From Massilistercora timonensis (GTDB lineage Bacteria > Bacillota > Clostridia > Lachnospirales > Lachnospiraceae): 64,000 nt of DNA. The stretch spans positions 992,001 to 1,056,000 of the forward strand of contig NZ_LT990039.1 of the NCBI RefSeq assembly GCF_900312975.1. Direction: 5' to 3'. The position numbers and the translations under genes were made by a program. Each line of letters begins with the position of its first letter. Position 1 is the stretch's first letter. The notes beneath the pieces are model-generated. The model saw only the letters and a program-made list of their open reading frames with translations. It searched no databases and was not told where the DNA came from. This document shows, piece after piece, positions 8,838 to 19,554 of this stretch.

Positions 8838-11800
8838 CTATTCATTGTCTGAATCATTATACGCGAAGTCATCAGTTTCCTCAAATTCGATCTCAAAGTC
8901 TTCCTCATCAGGCTCTTCTTCCACGTCTACCAGCTGTTCATCCTGGAATTCCTGCTCGGTATAACCGTGCTCGCCCAGGTTGTCCTCTCTGCCGTATTTC
9001 CGGTCGCCCTCGATCAGGGAACGGAAATCGGTCTCGCCCATGTCCACGGTCTCCATGATCTCCACTTCTGTGTTGTCGTCACGCAGCACGCGCACATCCA
9101 GGCCAAGGGACTGCAGCTCTTTCAGGAGCACCTTGAAGGACTCCGGGATACCCGGTTCCGGGATGTTCTCGCCCTTGATGATGGCTTCGTAAGTCTTCAC
9201 ACGTCCTACCACATCGTCGGATTTCACAGTCAGGATCTCCTGCAGAGTGTAGGAAGCGCCGTAGGCCTCCAGGGCCCATACTTCCATCTCTCCAAAACGC
9301 TGACCGCCGAACTGGGCTTTTCCTCCCAGCGGCTGCTGGGTAACCAGTGAGTACGGTCCCGTGGAACGGGCATGGATCTTATCGTCTACCAGGTGATGGA
9401 GCTTCAGGTAATGCATGTGTCCAATGGTAACCGGGCTGTCGAAGAACTCTCCGGTACGTCCGTCTCTTAAGCGCACTTTTCCGTCTCTGGAGATGGGAAC
9501 TCCCTTCCACAGCTTCCTGTGGTCGCGGTTGTCATAGAGATACTGCAGCACTTCCGGAAGCAGCTCTTCCTTATGCTTCGCCTCAAACTCTTCCCAGCTT
9601 AAGTTTACATAATCGTTGGCCAGATCCAGGGTGTCCATGATGTCATTCTCATCCGCCCCGTCAAAGACCGGTGTGGAGATATTGAATCCCAAAGCCTTCG
9701 CCGCCAGGGACAGATGGATCTCCAGCACCTGCCCGATGTTCATACGGGAAGGTACGCCCAGCGGGTTCAGCACGATGTCCAGCGGTCGTCCGTTAGGCAG
9801 GAACGGCATATCCTCCACCGGCAGCACCCGGGATACTACACCCTTGTTTCCGTGACGTCCGGCCATCTTGTCACCCACAGAGATCTTTCTCTTCTGTGCG
9901 ATGTAGATGCGCACGGATTCATTGACGCCCGGAGACAGCTCGTCGCCGTTCTCTCTTGTAAATACTTTGGCGTCTACCACGATACCATATTCTCCATGAG
10001 GCACCTTGAGGGAGGTGTCTCTTACTTCTCTTGCCTTCTCGCCGAAGATGGCCCGAAGGAGCCGCTCTTCCGCGGTCAGCTCGGTCTCGCCCTTAGGCGT
10101 TACCTTACCTACCAGGATATCTCCTGCGCGCACCTCTGCGCCGATGCGGATGATTCCTCTCTCATCCAGGTTCTTGAGGGCGTCGTCGCCCACACCCGGG
10201 ATATCACGGGTGATCTCTTCCGGTCCCAGCTTGGTGTCACGGGCTTCCGCCTCGTACTCCTCGATGTGGACAGATGTATAGACATCGTCCTGCACCAGTC
10301 TCTCGCTTAACAGAACCGCGTCCTCGTAGTTATAACCTTCCCAGGTCATAAAGCCGATCAGCGGGTTCTTTCCAAGAGCCATCTCTCCGTTGGAGGTGGA
10401 AGGACCGTCTGCGATCACGTCGCCGGCCTTCACCTGATCGCCCTTGAAGACGATGGGCCGCTGGTTGTAGCAGTTGCTCTGGTTACTGCGGACGAATTTC
10501 GCCAGCTTGTATTTCTTCAGGCTGCCATCCGTCTGACGGATATGGATCTCAGTGGAGGTAGAACGCTCTACCACGCCGTCGGCCTCGGCCACTACGCACA
10601 CGCCGGAGTCCACGGCCGCCTTTTCTTCCATACCTGTTCCAACCACTGGCGCCTCTGTCATAAGAAGCGGCACGGCCTGACGCTGCATGTTGGAACCCAT
10701 CAGGGCACGGTTGGCGTCGTCATTTTCCAGGAAGGGGATGAGGGCCGTTGCCACGGAGAATACCATCTTCGGGGAAACGTCCATGTAATCGAACATGCTG
10801 CGCTCATACTCCTGAGTCTCTTCCCGGTAACGACCGGATACGTTCTTACGGATGAAATGACCTTCCTCGTCCAGAGGCTCGTTGGCCTGAGCCACGTGGT
10901 AATTGTCTTCCTCATCCGCCGTCATATATACAACTTCATCGGTAACCACCGGATTCTCCGGGTCAGAGTGATCGATCTTGCGGTACGGAGCCTCCACGAA
11001 TCCGTACTGGTTGATCCTGGCGTAGCAGGCCAGGGAGTTGATCAGTCCGATGTTGGGACCTTCCGGGGTCTCAATGGGACACATTCTTCCATAGTGGGAA
11101 TAATGTACGTCACGCACCTCGAATCCGGCCCGGTCTCTGGAAAGACCTCCTGGTCCAAGGGCGGAGAGACGTCTCTTGTGGGTCAGCTCGCCCAGCGGGT
11201 TGTTCTGATCCATGAACTGGGACAGCTGGGAAGATCCGAAGAATTCCTTCACCGCAGCGGTCACCGGTTTGATGTTGATCAGGGACTGGGGAGAGATGCC
11301 CTCCAGGTCCTGAGTGGTCATACGCTCCCGGACTACTCTCTCCAGACGGGACAGTCCGATCCGGTACTGGTTCTGCAGCAGCTCGCCTACCGCGCGGATC
11401 CGACGGTTGCCCAGGTGGTCGATGTCATCGTCATTGCCCAGTCCGTACTCCAGGTGCATATTATAGTTAATGGAAGCAAGAATATCTTCCTTGGTAATGT
11501 GCTTGGGGATCAGATCGTGGATATCTCTGCGGATCGCATTTTTCAGCTCCTCGATATCTCCTGCTGTCTCCTCCAGAAGGCCGGACAGTACCGGATAGTA
11601 TACCAGCTCTGTCACGCCCACTTCCTTGGGGTCGATATCAACCACAGACTGAAGGTCCACCATCATGTTGGAGAGCACTTTGATATTACGCTCCTCATCC
11701 GGACGCTGGATCCATACAAAGGGAACCGCCGCGTACTGGATGGTATCCGCCAGCTCTCTGGTCACCTTGGTCCCGGCTTCCGCCAGCACTTCGCCGGTCA

Positions 11801-12704
11801 GAGGACTCACCACATCCTCCGCCAGTACATGGCCTGCGATCCGGTTGCGGAACATAAGCTTCTTATTAAATTTATACCGGCCCACTTTGGCCAGGTCGTA
11901 CCGTCTGGGGTCAAAGAACATGCTGGTGATCAGGCTCTCCGCACTGTCCACTGCCAGCGGCTCGCCCGGACGGATCTTCTTATACAGCTCCAGAAGACCT
12001 TCCTGATAATTGGTGGCAGCGTCTTTTTCGAAGCTTGCCATGATCTTCGGCTCTTCTCCGAACAATTCCAGAATCTCAGTGTTCGTGCCGATTCCAAGGG
12101 CACGGATCAGTACCGTGATAGGCACCTTCCTGGTTCTGTCTACACGTACATAAAAAACGTCATTGGAGTCGGTCTCATATTCCAGCCATGCGCCCCGGTT
12201 GGGGATCACGGTACAGGAATACAGCTTTTTGCCCAGCTTGTCATGGGCAATCCCATAGTAAATGCCCGGGGAACGCACAAGCTGACTTACAATGACACGC
12301 TCCGCGCCATTGATCACAAAGGTTCCCGTGCTGGTCATCAGCGGCAGATCGCCCATAAAGATCTCATGCTCGTTGATCTCATCCGTCTCCTTGTTGTGGA
12401 GTCTTACCTTTACTTTCAGAGGCGCCGCGTAGGTGGCGTCACGCTCCTTACATTCCTCGATCGAGTACTTTACGTCATCCTCACACAAGGTAAAGTCAAC
12501 GAACTCCAGGCTCAGGTGCCCGCTGTAGTCAGCGATGGGAGAAATGTCATCAAATACTTCTTTTAATCCTTCGTCCAGGAACCACTGGTAGGAATCCTTC
12601 TGGACTTCGATCAAATTGGGCATCTGAAGAACTTCTTTTTGCCTGGAATAGCTCATGCGTGAACTTTTTCCGCTTTTGATAGGACGAATTCTGTTTTTCT
12701 CCAT
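8838..12704 (-). CDS. rpoB: DNA-directed RNA polymerase subunit beta
   Basis: A 1288-residue beta subunit. The rifampicin region reads [14 protein letters not shown]...[13 protein letters not shown], with the residues matching E. coli Asp516, His526 and Ser531 unchanged. Rifampicin sensitivity is therefore predicted. [13 protein letters not shown] and the C-terminal block [12 protein letters not shown] are present, followed by an acidic tail. GAGGAG lies 12 bases before the ATG, rather far. The gene has its own strong promoter about 135 bases upstream. In most Firmicutes rplL immediately precedes it. Here rplL is about 27 kb away, with the same orientation. Confidence 0.99.
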   Translation of the reverse strand: MEKNRIRPIKSGKSSRMSYSRQKEVLQMPNLIEVQKDSYQWFLDEGLKEVFDDISPIADYSGHLSLEFVDFTLCEDDVKYSIEECKERDATYAAPLKVKVRLHNKETDEINEHEIFMGDLPLMTSTGTFVINGAERVIVSQLVRSPGIYYGIAHDKLGKKLYSCTVIPNRGAWLEYETDSNDVFYVRVDRTRKVPITVLIRALGIGTNTEILELFGEEPKIMASFEKDAATNYQEGLLELYKKIRPGEPLAVDSAESLITSMFFDPRRYDLAKVGRYKFNKKLMFRNRIAGHVLAEDVVSPLTGEVLAEAGTKVTRELADTIQYAAVPFVWIQRPDEERNIKVLSNMMVDLQSVVDIDPKEVGVTELVYYPVLSGLLEETAGDIEELKNAIRRDIHDLIPKHITKEDILASINYNMHLEYGLGNDDDIDHLGNRRIRAVGELLQNQYRIGLSRLERVVRERMTTQDLEGISPQSLINIKPVTAAVKEFFGSSQLSQFMDQNNPLGELTHKRRLSALGPGGLSRDRAGFEVRDVHYSHYGRMCPIETPEGPNIGLINSLACYARINQYGFVEAPYRKIDHSDPENPVVTDEVVYMTADEEDNYHVAQANEPLDEEGHFIRKNVSGRYREETQEYERSMFDYMDVSPKMVFSVATALIPFLENDDANRALMGSNMQRQAVPLLMTEAPVVGTGMEEKAAVDSGVCVVAEADGVVERSTSTEIHIRQTDGSLKKYKLAKFVRSNQSNCYNQRPIVFKGDQVKAGDVIADGPSTSNGEMALGKNPLIGFMTWEGYNYEDAVLLSERLVQDDVYTSVHIEEYEAEARDTKLGPEEITRDIPGVGDDALKNLDERGIIRIGAEVRAGDILVGKVTPKGETELTAEERLLRAIFGEKAREVRDTSLKVPHGEYGIVVDAKVFTRENGDELSPGVNESVRIYIAQKRKISVGDKMAGRHGNKGVVSRVLPVEDMPFLPNGRPLDIVLNPLGVPSRMNIGQVLEIHLSLAAKALGFNISTPVFDGADENDIMDTLDLANDYVNLSWEEFEAKHKEELLPEVLQYLYDNRDHRKLWKGVPISRDGKVRLRDGRTGEFFDSPVTIGHMHYLKLHHLVDDKIHARSTGPYSLVTQQPLGGKAQFGGQRFGEMEVWALEAYGASYTLQEILTVKSDDVVGRVKTYEAIIKGENIPEPGIPESFKVLLKELQSLGLDVRVLRDDNTEVEIMETVDMGETDFRSLIEGDRKYGREDNLGEHGYTEQEFQDEQLVDVEEEPDEEDFEIEFEETDDFAYNDSDNE

Positions 12705-12845
12705 ATTGACGTTTCACTCCTCATTTATTTTTTTGTGGGCTGCGTCGATGTCCCAAAAACATTGCAAAATACAGTAAAAACAGCTCTTGTAAACTCTTTT
12801 TTTCACAACATTATGGCATGGCTTTCCACAATAAGTGCATTTTTA

Positions 12846-12875
12846 ACTATAGCACAAAACTTTTCGGCTTGTCAA
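12846..12875 (-). promoter_or_regulatory. Promoter of rpoBC
   Basis: On the minus strand a consensus TTGACA (12870-12875) is 18 bp from TATAGT (12846-12851). The expected start at about 12839 gives a leader of about 135 bases. This explains how rpoBC is expressed although it is separated from the rplJL operon. The leader shows no riboswitch I recognise. Confidence 0.8.
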
Positions 12876-12931
12876 CGTTTTTTCAGAGAAAGTTGAGAGA
12901 AATTCTCAGATGATAAATATAGATGAAAGAA

Positions 12932-12994
12932 TCAATTACCTTTTGAATAAATCTGATTTTCCATTTCCCGCATTGTCATCTCTTTGTCGCTCAT
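12932..12994 (-). CDS. Candidate 20-residue peptide between the kinase terminator and the rpoB promoter
   Basis: A 21-codon frame reading MSDKEMTMREMENQIYSKGN. It has a textbook AGGAGG eight bases before its ATG, the best-spaced ribosome site in this 380 bp intergenic region. It begins about 50 bases beyond the terminator of the DhaK-DhaL gene and ends before the rpoB promoter. No promoter of its own is clear, so it would depend on read-through. It may be a real small protein, the remnant of a deleted gene, or chance. I do not recognise it. The rest of 12705-13086 holds only the rpoB leader and promoter and the terminator. Confidence 0.35.
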   Translation of the reverse strand: MSDKEMTMREMENQIYSKGN

Positions 12995-13045
12995 TTTTCG
13001 CACCTCCTATTACTGCCTTTTTTATTAAAATAACACAATTCAAAA

Positions 13046-13072
13046 GGAGATGCCACTTTTCATGGCATCTCC
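13046..13072 (-). terminator. Terminator of the kinase/sugar transporter operon
   Basis: A perfect 10 bp stem GGAGATGCCA/TGGCATCTCC with a seven-base loop, followed on the minus strand by TTTTGAATTGTG. It lies 14 bases after the kinase stop codon. The plus-strand side also has a T-rich tail, so it may act in both directions. Confidence 0.8.
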
Positions 13073-13086
13073 CTCCGTTTTTTCTT

Positions 13087-14844
13087 TTAACCTTCCACAA
13101 ATTCTCTCATTCCCTGAAAGATCAACCATACTGATGTAGCACCAGCATCCTGATACCCAACCGCGCGCTCCATCAGAGATTTGGCACGGCCAAATTTGGC
13201 CTGATACTTCTTTGTGTTTTCTACTCCCTGCTTTGCCGCTATTTCCGCCGCTTTCAGCATTTCCAAAAAGCTTTTTCCGCTATTTCTCTCCAATGCCTCT
13301 ACCGCTGGTGCCAGAGCATCTACCATGGTCTTATCTCCCACTTCTGCCTTACCACGTTCTTGGATCGCCGCCAGACTCTTGCGCTCCATTTTTGCCAGAT
13401 CCAATGGTTTTAGCGCCGCTTTCGGGTCTGTACCTTTGGCTCCTGCCAGATACAGGCTTCCAAAAATGACTCCAGATGCTCCGCCCATACTCATCAACAT
13501 CGCTTTTCCTGCCGTTTCAAATAATGCATAGACATTTTTCTCTCCCTGCATCTGCGCCATTTTTTTCCGGACTTTCTGCATACCGCCTGCCATGCCAATT
13601 CCATGATCACCATCGCCGACTGCACTGTCTACTTCTGTCAGATACGGTTTGTTGGCAATAATTTTATTGGCAATATAAATAAGCATATTCCTTGTATCTT
13701 CCGCAGTCAGTTCTGTTAATTCTCCTTCTTTGCTGCGAATAACCTCTACTTCTTCAATATCACTCTCATCGAATTCCGGCTCTTCTTCCTTCGAAGGCTC
13801 CTGAGCCTGTGGATCTTCTTCTACTTCTTCTGCTCCAGCCCCGGTCAGTTCTCCCTTGGCATAAAACGGGCAATAACAGGGCATATCATAGTACTTCTTC
13901 AACTCTTCATCCAGCTTAAACAAGGTGATTGAGAAGCCGCCCATCTCCTGGCTGGTACAATAACTGTTCAAATCCGCATCATGGACCTTAATCTCCTTCT
14001 GGTCCAACAGTTCCTTCACTTTTCTGTAAACAATCGCTAATTCAGCAATAGAGGTAGAACCCAGACCATTTACCAAAGCACATACTTCATCTCCCGCCCC
14101 CAGATCCGAATCTTCCATAATCTGATCAAACATCTTTTCTGCCAGCACATCTGCTTCCTGCCAATCCGTGCGGAGCACACCACGTTCCCCATGAAGGCCC
14201 ATACCGTATTCGATCTTCCCTTCAGGCAATTCAAAAATCGGATGATCCACTCCGGGAAGTTGCGCCGGCGCTGTGGCCACTCCAACACTTCTGGTATTGT
14301 CTCTCGCCTTTTCTGTAATCCTTGTTACTTCCTCCAGGCTTAACCCCGCATCACAAGCTGCCCCGGCGATTTTCACCACAAACACGTCCCCGGCAATGCC
14401 TCTCCTATCACTGATTCTTTCCCGGGGAGCTGAAGCCACATCATCCCATACCCGTACATGGGCTGTTGGAATCCCATCGCCATTTAGAAATTCCTCTCCC
14501 ATATCAAAATTCAGGTTATCCCCGGCATAACAACCATACACAAAAAGAACTCCCTTTCCCTGTTCTACCGCTTTAGCTGTCTCATAGACTGTGTTGGGAT
14601 CCGGGGAGGCAAAAAAATTGCCGCAGGCGGCAGCATCCGCCAGCCCTTTTCCTACAAATCCAGAAAACATAGGCTCATGACCGCTTCCACCGCCAATCAC
14701 CAGAGCTACTTTATTCTTTCTGTGCTTTTTCAGCAAAACACCGTTAACCTTTGGATGTTTTTCAAAATATCTGCCGTAGGCGCCAATATAACCCTCCATC
14801 ATTTCTTGCACGACATGATCTGGATGATTGATTAATTTTCTCAT
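13087..14844 (-). CDS. Fused DhaK-DhaL ketose kinase
   Basis: A 585-residue ATP-dependent dihydroxyacetone-kinase-type enzyme. The DhaK domain (1-335) has IGGGSGHEPMF and a GLHGE motif whose His218 matches the covalent substrate-binding His218 of E. coli DhaK. A very acidic linker (about 338-367) leads to the DhaL nucleotide domain (about 375-585), with Mg2+-binding GDGDHGIGM (Asp411, Asp413, His414). Fused forms use ATP, not PEP. It lies downstream of a polyol-type dehydrogenase and a ribose-type ABC importer, so a ketose made by that dehydrogenase is the likely substrate. Dihydroxyacetone, erythrulose or another short ketose are possible. No aldolase or isomerase is nearby. Confidence 0.88.
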   Translation of the reverse strand: MRKLINHPDHVVQEMMEGYIGAYGRYFEKHPKVNGVLLKKHRKNKVALVIGGGSGHEPMFSGFVGKGLADAAACGNFFASPDPNTVYETAKAVEQGKGVLFVYGCYAGDNLNFDMGEEFLNGDGIPTAHVRVWDDVASAPRERISDRRGIAGDVFVVKIAGAACDAGLSLEEVTRITEKARDNTRSVGVATAPAQLPGVDHPIFELPEGKIEYGMGLHGERGVLRTDWQEADVLAEKMFDQIMEDSDLGAGDEVCALVNGLGSTSIAELAIVYRKVKELLDQKEIKVHDADLNSYCTSQEMGGFSITLFKLDEELKKYYDMPCYCPFYAKGELTGAGAEEVEEDPQAQEPSKEEEPEFDESDIEEVEVIRSKEGELTELTAEDTRNMLIYIANKIIANKPYLTEVDSAVGDGDHGIGMAGGMQKVRKKMAQMQGEKNVYALFETAGKAMLMSMGGASGVIFGSLYLAGAKGTDPKAALKPLDLAKMERKSLAAIQERGKAEVGDKTMVDALAPAVEALERNSGKSFLEMLKAAEIAAKQGVENTKKYQAKFGRAKSLMERAVGYQDAGATSVWLIFQGMREFVEG

Positions 14845-14871
14845 ACGCCTTGTCTCCTTTATTTATTCTAG

Positions 14872-15915
14872 CTACATTTTAATAACACCCTTAATAACAT
14901 CAGCTTTATTATCAATATTATAATTGATTCCTTCAATAATATCTTTAAAATCAAACACGTGAGATACAATTGACTTTAACGGAATCTTTCCCTGGCTTAC
15001 AAGTTTGATCGCCATAGGATAGAGATTTCTGTAACGGAAGATCGTATACAATCTCGCTTCCGCTGCGCTCAGACTTCCAATATCATATGTAATCTCGGAA
15101 TTTGCGCACATTCCTACCAAAGTTACAGCCCCACCTTTTTTCACCATTTTTCCAGACTGAAGTGTCGTAAATTCAGCTCCTGCCGTCTCATAAACCAAAT
15201 CACAACCGCCACCCGGAAGAGACTGTATAAACTCAACTGCATCCTGATCCTTCCCGTTGATGATCGTCATAGCGCCTACTTCTTTCGCTTTCTGCAGTCG
15301 CTTATCCAGTACATCTACTGCATAGATCTCATCGATGCCCGCAGCTTTCAGAGACATAATTGTTACAAGTCCAATACACCCGCAGCCAAGAACCACTGCA
15401 CTCTGCCCCATTTTAGCCCCAGAAATATTTACCGCATGCAGACCAACACATAACGGTTCCATTAAACCGCCTTCCATTGTATCTACATTGTCCGGAAGTT
15501 TAAAGCACATTTTTGCCGGATGTGCATAATATTCAAGAAATACTCCGTCTCTCTCGTGAGGAACCGCCATAAAATCCATGTTAGGGCACAGATTATATAA
15601 TCCTTTTTTACACATCTCGCACTCGCCGCAGCCAACTCCCGGCTCAAGCGCAACTCTATCTCCCGGCTTCAGATTTTTCACATCTGCCCCAACTTCAACT
15701 ACAGTACCTCCAGATTCATGCCCCAGTACAAGCGGCTCATCAACAATCCAATTCCCCACGCGGCCTGCTTCAAAGAAGTGCATATCAGACCCACATATCC
15801 CTACATATTCAATTTTTACAAGCACTTCATCCGGCTTGATCTTAGGGATATCTCTCTCCTGGATTTCCATTTCTCTGATTCCTGTCATAACTGCAACTTT
15901 CATTTTTCCGTCCAT
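14872..15915 (-). CDS. Zinc-dependent polyol dehydrogenase (MDR family)
   Basis: A 347-residue medium-chain dehydrogenase like sorbitol/xylitol dehydrogenases. Catalytic zinc ligands are Cys41 in GICGSDMH and His66-Glu67 in GHES. The structural zinc cysteines are Cys96, 99, 102 and 110. The NAD(P)-binding GCGCIG follows. It should oxidise a sugar alcohol to a ketose for the adjacent kinase. The ATG at 15915 is chosen over an in-frame TTG at 15921 because AGAGG lies eight bases before it. It is separated from the binding-protein gene by about 130 bp containing a stable hairpin, and from the kinase by 27 bp. The exact polyol is unknown. Confidence 0.88.
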   Translation of the reverse strand: MDGKMKVAVMTGIREMEIQERDIPKIKPDEVLVKIEYVGICGSDMHFFEAGRVGNWIVDEPLVLGHESGGTVVEVGADVKNLKPGDRVALEPGVGCGECEMCKKGLYNLCPNMDFMAVPHERDGVFLEYYAHPAKMCFKLPDNVDTMEGGLMEPLCVGLHAVNISGAKMGQSAVVLGCGCIGLVTIMSLKAAGIDEIYAVDVLDKRLQKAKEVGAMTIINGKDQDAVEFIQSLPGGGCDLVYETAGAEFTTLQSGKMVKKGGAVTLVGMCANSEITYDIGSLSAAEARLYTIFRYRNLYPMAIKLVSQGKIPLKSIVSHVFDFKDIIEGINYNIDNKADVIKGVIKM

Positions 15916-15963
15916 ACTCAATACCTCTTTTCTTGATATTTTTTTAACGATTTTTTCTTTTTT

Positions 15964-15991
15964 ATGTGGCTGGGATCACTCCCAACCACAT
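15964..15991 (-). other. Intercistronic hairpin between binding protein and dehydrogenase genes
   Basis: A 12 bp stem with a four-base loop (15964-15975 with 15980-15991), followed on the minus strand by A residues, so it is not a standard terminator. Such structures often protect the 3' end of highly expressed binding-protein mRNA. Confidence 0.5.
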
Positions 15992-16048
15992 TCATATTTT
16001 TCTCAGGGCTTTTATAGTTTTTCAAGTAACTAAAATCTTTTTCTAAGT

Positions 16049-17035
16049 TTACTCTGCATATACTGTTGTCAACAGCTCGTCAACATTGTCCGGGGTGATC
16101 CAGGTCATCTCAATGTAATCCAGAGTCTTCTCTGTTACAGTTCCTTCCAGAACATCATAAGCTTTCTGGATTGCTTCTTGTCCCTCTAATGCTGCATCCT
16201 GATATACAGTTCCAAGAAGCTGTCCCTCTTTTACTGCATTACAGCCATCTTTAATCGCGTCAACACCAGTTACAACAACTTCGTCTTTCACGCCCGCTGC
16301 CTCTAAAGCCTGGATCGCGCCCAAAGCCATCTCATCATTCTGTGCAACAACTGCGTCAATCTCACCGCCAAAGGTCTCCAGCCAGTTTTCAACTAATGTA
16401 AGGGCTTCCTCTCTGCTCCAGTTCGCAGTCTGCTGAGCAAGAAGTTCTACTTTTCCTTCATATTCATTGAGGACATTCATATTACCTTCCAGACGCTGAA
16501 TCTGTGCGGACTGTCCAATAGGTCCTTCCAAAATGACAACATTTCCTTCGCCGCCGATTGCATCAATCGCATGCTGCATTTCCAGTTCGCCTGCCAGAAC
16601 ATCGTCTGGTCCAACGTAGTGATATTCTTCCTCTGTATTGATCAGCATATTTACACCCACCAGCGGGATATCTGCATTTTCACACATCTCCAGCGCCGGT
16701 ACGATCGCGTCAGAATCTACCGCAGCCACAACAATTACATCCACATTCTGAGCGATCAGATTTTCAACCTGAGTAATCTGCATCTGAGCATCATTCTGCG
16801 CATCCAGCATAACAAGATCGCACCCAAGCTCTTCTGCTTTCTCTTCCATCCCTTCTACCATCAGGGTAATAAACTCTGTCATATAATATACGGTACATCC
16901 AATAGTATAGGAACCGTCTCCGCCACCTTCTCCGCCAGAATCCTCGGCAGCTTCTTCTGTTCCAGCGCTGCAGCCCATCAACATAGAGGCAACCATCGCA
17001 ACCACCAACAACACTGCTAATAATCTTTTTTTCAT
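16049..17035 (-). CDS. Sugar ABC transporter, lipoprotein substrate-binding subunit (RbsB-like)
   Basis: A 328-residue binding protein of the ribose/galactose (Peripla_BP_4) type. A lipoprotein signal ends at LMGC with Cys22 as the lipid anchor. A low-complexity Gly/Glu/Asp linker (about 25-42) precedes two lobes with VIVVAAVDSDAI and VVAQNDEMALGA, as in RbsB. It delivers a sugar or polyol to the permease encoded next. It is the third gene of the transporter operon, after the ATPase and permease, an order that is less common than binding protein first. The ligand cannot be named; the polyol dehydrogenase downstream suggests a sugar alcohol. Confidence 0.92.
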   Translation of the reverse strand: MKKRLLAVLLVVAMVASMLMGCSAGTEEAAEDSGGEGGGDGSYTIGCTVYYMTEFITLMVEGMEEKAEELGCDLVMLDAQNDAQMQITQVENLIAQNVDVIVVAAVDSDAIVPALEMCENADIPLVGVNMLINTEEEYHYVGPDDVLAGELEMQHAIDAIGGEGNVVILEGPIGQSAQIQRLEGNMNVLNEYEGKVELLAQQTANWSREEALTLVENWLETFGGEIDAVVAQNDEMALGAIQALEAAGVKDEVVVTGVDAIKDGCNAVKEGQLLGTVYQDAALEGQEAIQKAYDVLEGTVTEKTLDYIEMTWITPDNVDELLTTVYAE

Positions 17036-17054
17036 ATGCTTCCTCCTCTTAAAA

Positions 17055-17999
17055 TTAATTGTTTCGTTTTGAATCGATTAATATCGCCCCGAGAATAATC
17101 AATCCCTTCACTATCTGCTGATAGAACGATGAAACATTCAGCAAGTCCAAACCATTATTTACAATTCCCAGAAGGATTGCTCCTACTATCGTTCCCCACA
17201 GTCTTCCGCGTCCTCCTGACAGGCTTGTTCCACCGATAACCGTCGCTGCGATCGCATCCAACTCATAACTTTCACCGGCCTGTGGAAGTCCGGCCGATAC
17301 ACGAGACGTCAGGATAATCGCCGCAAGACCACATGCGATTCCACTGAGAACATATACCAGCATTTTTATCTTTTTTACATTGATTCCTGACACCATCGCC
17401 GCATTTTCATTACCGCCAACTGCATATACATATCTTCCAAATTTCAGCTTTGTCAGCATAATGTTGGCAAGAATAAATACAATTATCAATATTGCCGTTG
17501 GAATCGGGATTACGGCGATATTCCCTTTCCCAATCGCCAGAAACTCTTCCGGAAGATTAGAAATCGGACGCCCGTCACTATATACATAAGTCATGCCTCT
17601 TGCAATCGTCATCATGGAAAGTGTGACCACAAACGGAGCCGCTTTCCAGTATGCAACAAAGTATCCATTATAAAGTCCAAGTAATCCGCCGATCACAATT
17701 GCAATCAGAATTATCACTATCATTGGATAATTTGTATCTCGCAACAACCCCGCCGCAATAATTCCAGAAAAAGCCACAATGGATCCTACCGAGAGATCGA
17801 TTCCTCCGGTCAAACAGACAACCGTCATTCCTATTGCAAGAATTCCATTAACCGCAATTTGTCTTACTACATTCATTAAGTTTGTTACCGTCAGGAAATT
17901 TGGCGATACAAATGACATGATAACTCCCAAACCGATAACAATAAAAATCAACATATATGTTTGAATCCAATTCTTTCCAAACACCTTTGTCTTTTCCAT
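17055..17999 (-). CDS. Sugar ABC transporter permease (RbsC-like)
   Basis: A 314-residue membrane protein of the RbsC/BPD_transp_2 family with about eight to ten helices. Family motifs are GMTVVCLTGGIDLSVGS near residue 58, VSGINVKKIK and the C-terminal GGTSLSGGRGRLWGT loop that contacts the ATPase. It forms the membrane pore of the importer with the neighbouring ATPase and lipoprotein. Its start overlaps the ATPase stop by one base, so the two are translationally coupled. The importer is also the obvious docking partner for the dead ABC protein encoded at 19724-21175. Confidence 0.92.
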   Translation of the reverse strand: MEKTKVFGKNWIQTYMLIFIVIGLGVIMSFVSPNFLTVTNLMNVVRQIAVNGILAIGMTVVCLTGGIDLSVGSIVAFSGIIAAGLLRDTNYPMIVIILIAIVIGGLLGLYNGYFVAYWKAAPFVVTLSMMTIARGMTYVYSDGRPISNLPEEFLAIGKGNIAVIPIPTAILIIVFILANIMLTKLKFGRYVYAVGGNENAAMVSGINVKKIKMLVYVLSGIACGLAAIILTSRVSAGLPQAGESYELDAIAATVIGGTSLSGGRGRLWGTIVGAILLGIVNNGLDLLNVSSFYQQIVKGLIILGAILIDSKRNN

Positions 18000-19504
18000 T
18001 ACTCCGCTCCTCCTTCTTCAACATCTGCTGCCAGCAGCATTATCCTTTCCTGAGTTGCTTCCTCTCTCTCAAGTTCCCCGGTTTTCCTTCCTTCGTAGAA
18101 AACAACAACTCTGTCCGACATCCCCAGGATTTCTGGCATTTCTGATGAGATAACAATGATTGCTTTCCCCTGCTCTGCCAATTGTACAATAAGTTTATAA
18201 ATTTCTGTTTTTGCCCCCACATCAATCCCCCGTGTAGGTTCATCAAAAATCAGAATATCTGGATTTTGTAACAACCATTTTGCCAATACGATCTTCTGCT
18301 GATTTCCGCCGCTAAGTTGCGCCACTAATTGCTGTAGACTTGGAGTTTTAATGTTAAGTTTTTCTCGATATTCTTCCGCTGCATGAACTGCTTTCTTTTT
18401 ATCGATCCACCCCATCTTATTTGACAGATTTGACAATGATGGAAGAACCGTATTGTCATAAACACTCATGGGAAGTACAAGACCGTTTCCTTTCCGATCT
18501 TCCGTCACATAACCTACACCTTTTGAAATAATCTTTCTGGGTGAGGGCTTATCTACTTTTTCCCCATGAACATAAATTTCTCCCGAGGTGGGCTGCGTAA
18601 TCCCAAAAATGGCATTCATGACTTCCGTCCTCCCAGATCCCATAAGCCCGGAAAATCCCAATATTTCTCCCCTTCTTAAAGAAAAGGAAATATTTTCAAA
18701 CACACCTTTCTGGCTCAATCTTTCTACTCTAAATACTTCTTCTCCTATCTTGTTATGCTTTTCTGGATAGATCTCAGCAAGTTCCCGGTCTACCATTTTT
18801 ACAACAAGCTGATTTTCATCAATTTCATCCGCATCGTACGTTCCAATATAATGCCCATCCCGAAAAACAGTAATTTCATCAGCTATCCGAAATACCTCGT
18901 CCATTTTATGCGTAATATATACAACACATCTTCCGTCTTCTTTTAAACTGCGGATAATATCAAAAAGATTCGCTATCTCCCTCTCTGTAATTGTTGCCGA
19001 AGGTTCATCCATGATAATGATCTCTGCGTTATAAGATAACGCTTTTGCTATTTCAACCATCTGCATCTGGGACACCGACAAGTTTTTCATTAACATTGTT
19101 GGCGACAAGTCCACCCCGACTCTTTCCATCAGCAGAGAAGCTTCTAAATTCATCTTCTTATAGTCAACCATCTTCCCTTTGCAGAATTCTTTTCCCAAAA
19201 ACAAATTCTCTGCAATTGTCATATCCAAGATTGGACTCAATTCCTGATGGATCATGGATATTCCATGATCCAGCGCCTGTTTAGGTGTGTTAAACGTGAC
19301 CTTTTCTCCATGAAGGTAAATTTCCCCCTCATCGGCCTGATAAATTCCCGCTATGATTTTCATCAGTGTAGATTTCCCTGCGCCGTTCTCTCCCATCAAC
19401 GCATGGACTTTTCCTTTTACCAGCCGAAAATTTACGTTGGATAAGGCCAATACACCCGGGAATTGCTTTGTAATGTTTTTTGCTTCAAGCACGACATTTT
19501 CCAT
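17999..19504 (-). CDS. Sugar ABC transporter ATPase, double ABC domain (RbsA/MglA-like)
   Basis: A 501-residue tandem ABC ATPase. The first half has a complete Walker A (GENGAGKST), the signature LSVSQMQM, Walker B IIIMDEP and the H-loop THK. The second half has the usual variant Walker A (GLMGSGRTE), a full LSGGNQQK signature and [10 protein letters not shown]. It powers the RbsC-like permease. It is the first gene of the five-gene transporter/kinase operon. A 220 bp gap separates it from the upstream regulatory operon, which ends in a terminator. It is the intact counterpart to the degenerate protein at 19724-21175. Confidence 0.95.
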   Translation of the reverse strand: MENVVLEAKNITKQFPGVLALSNVNFRLVKGKVHALMGENGAGKSTLMKIIAGIYQADEGEIYLHGEKVTFNTPKQALDHGISMIHQELSPILDMTIAENLFLGKEFCKGKMVDYKKMNLEASLLMERVGVDLSPTMLMKNLSVSQMQMVEIAKALSYNAEIIIMDEPSATITEREIANLFDIIRSLKEDGRCVVYITHKMDEVFRIADEITVFRDGHYIGTYDADEIDENQLVVKMVDRELAEIYPEKHNKIGEEVFRVERLSQKGVFENISFSLRRGEILGFSGLMGSGRTEVMNAIFGITQPTSGEIYVHGEKVDKPSPRKIISKGVGYVTEDRKGNGLVLPMSVYDNTVLPSLSNLSNKMGWIDKKKAVHAAEEYREKLNIKTPSLQQLVAQLSGGNQQKIVLAKWLLQNPDILIFDEPTRGIDVGAKTEIYKLIVQLAEQGKAIIVISSEMPEILGMSDRVVVFYEGRKTGELEREEATQERIMLLAADVEEGGAE

Positions 19505-19554
19505 AGCTTTTTCCTCCCATCCATTTATTTTTCGTTCCTTTTTCTGCTATTTGA

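Noticed and set aside
10542-12566. 674-codon plus-strand frame opposite rpoB
   Set aside because: Same reason: long antisense frames are expected opposite G+C-biased conserved genes.
12910-13134. 74-codon plus-strand frame before the kinase
   Set aside because: Runs through a terminator hairpin into the antisense of the kinase; no ribosome site.
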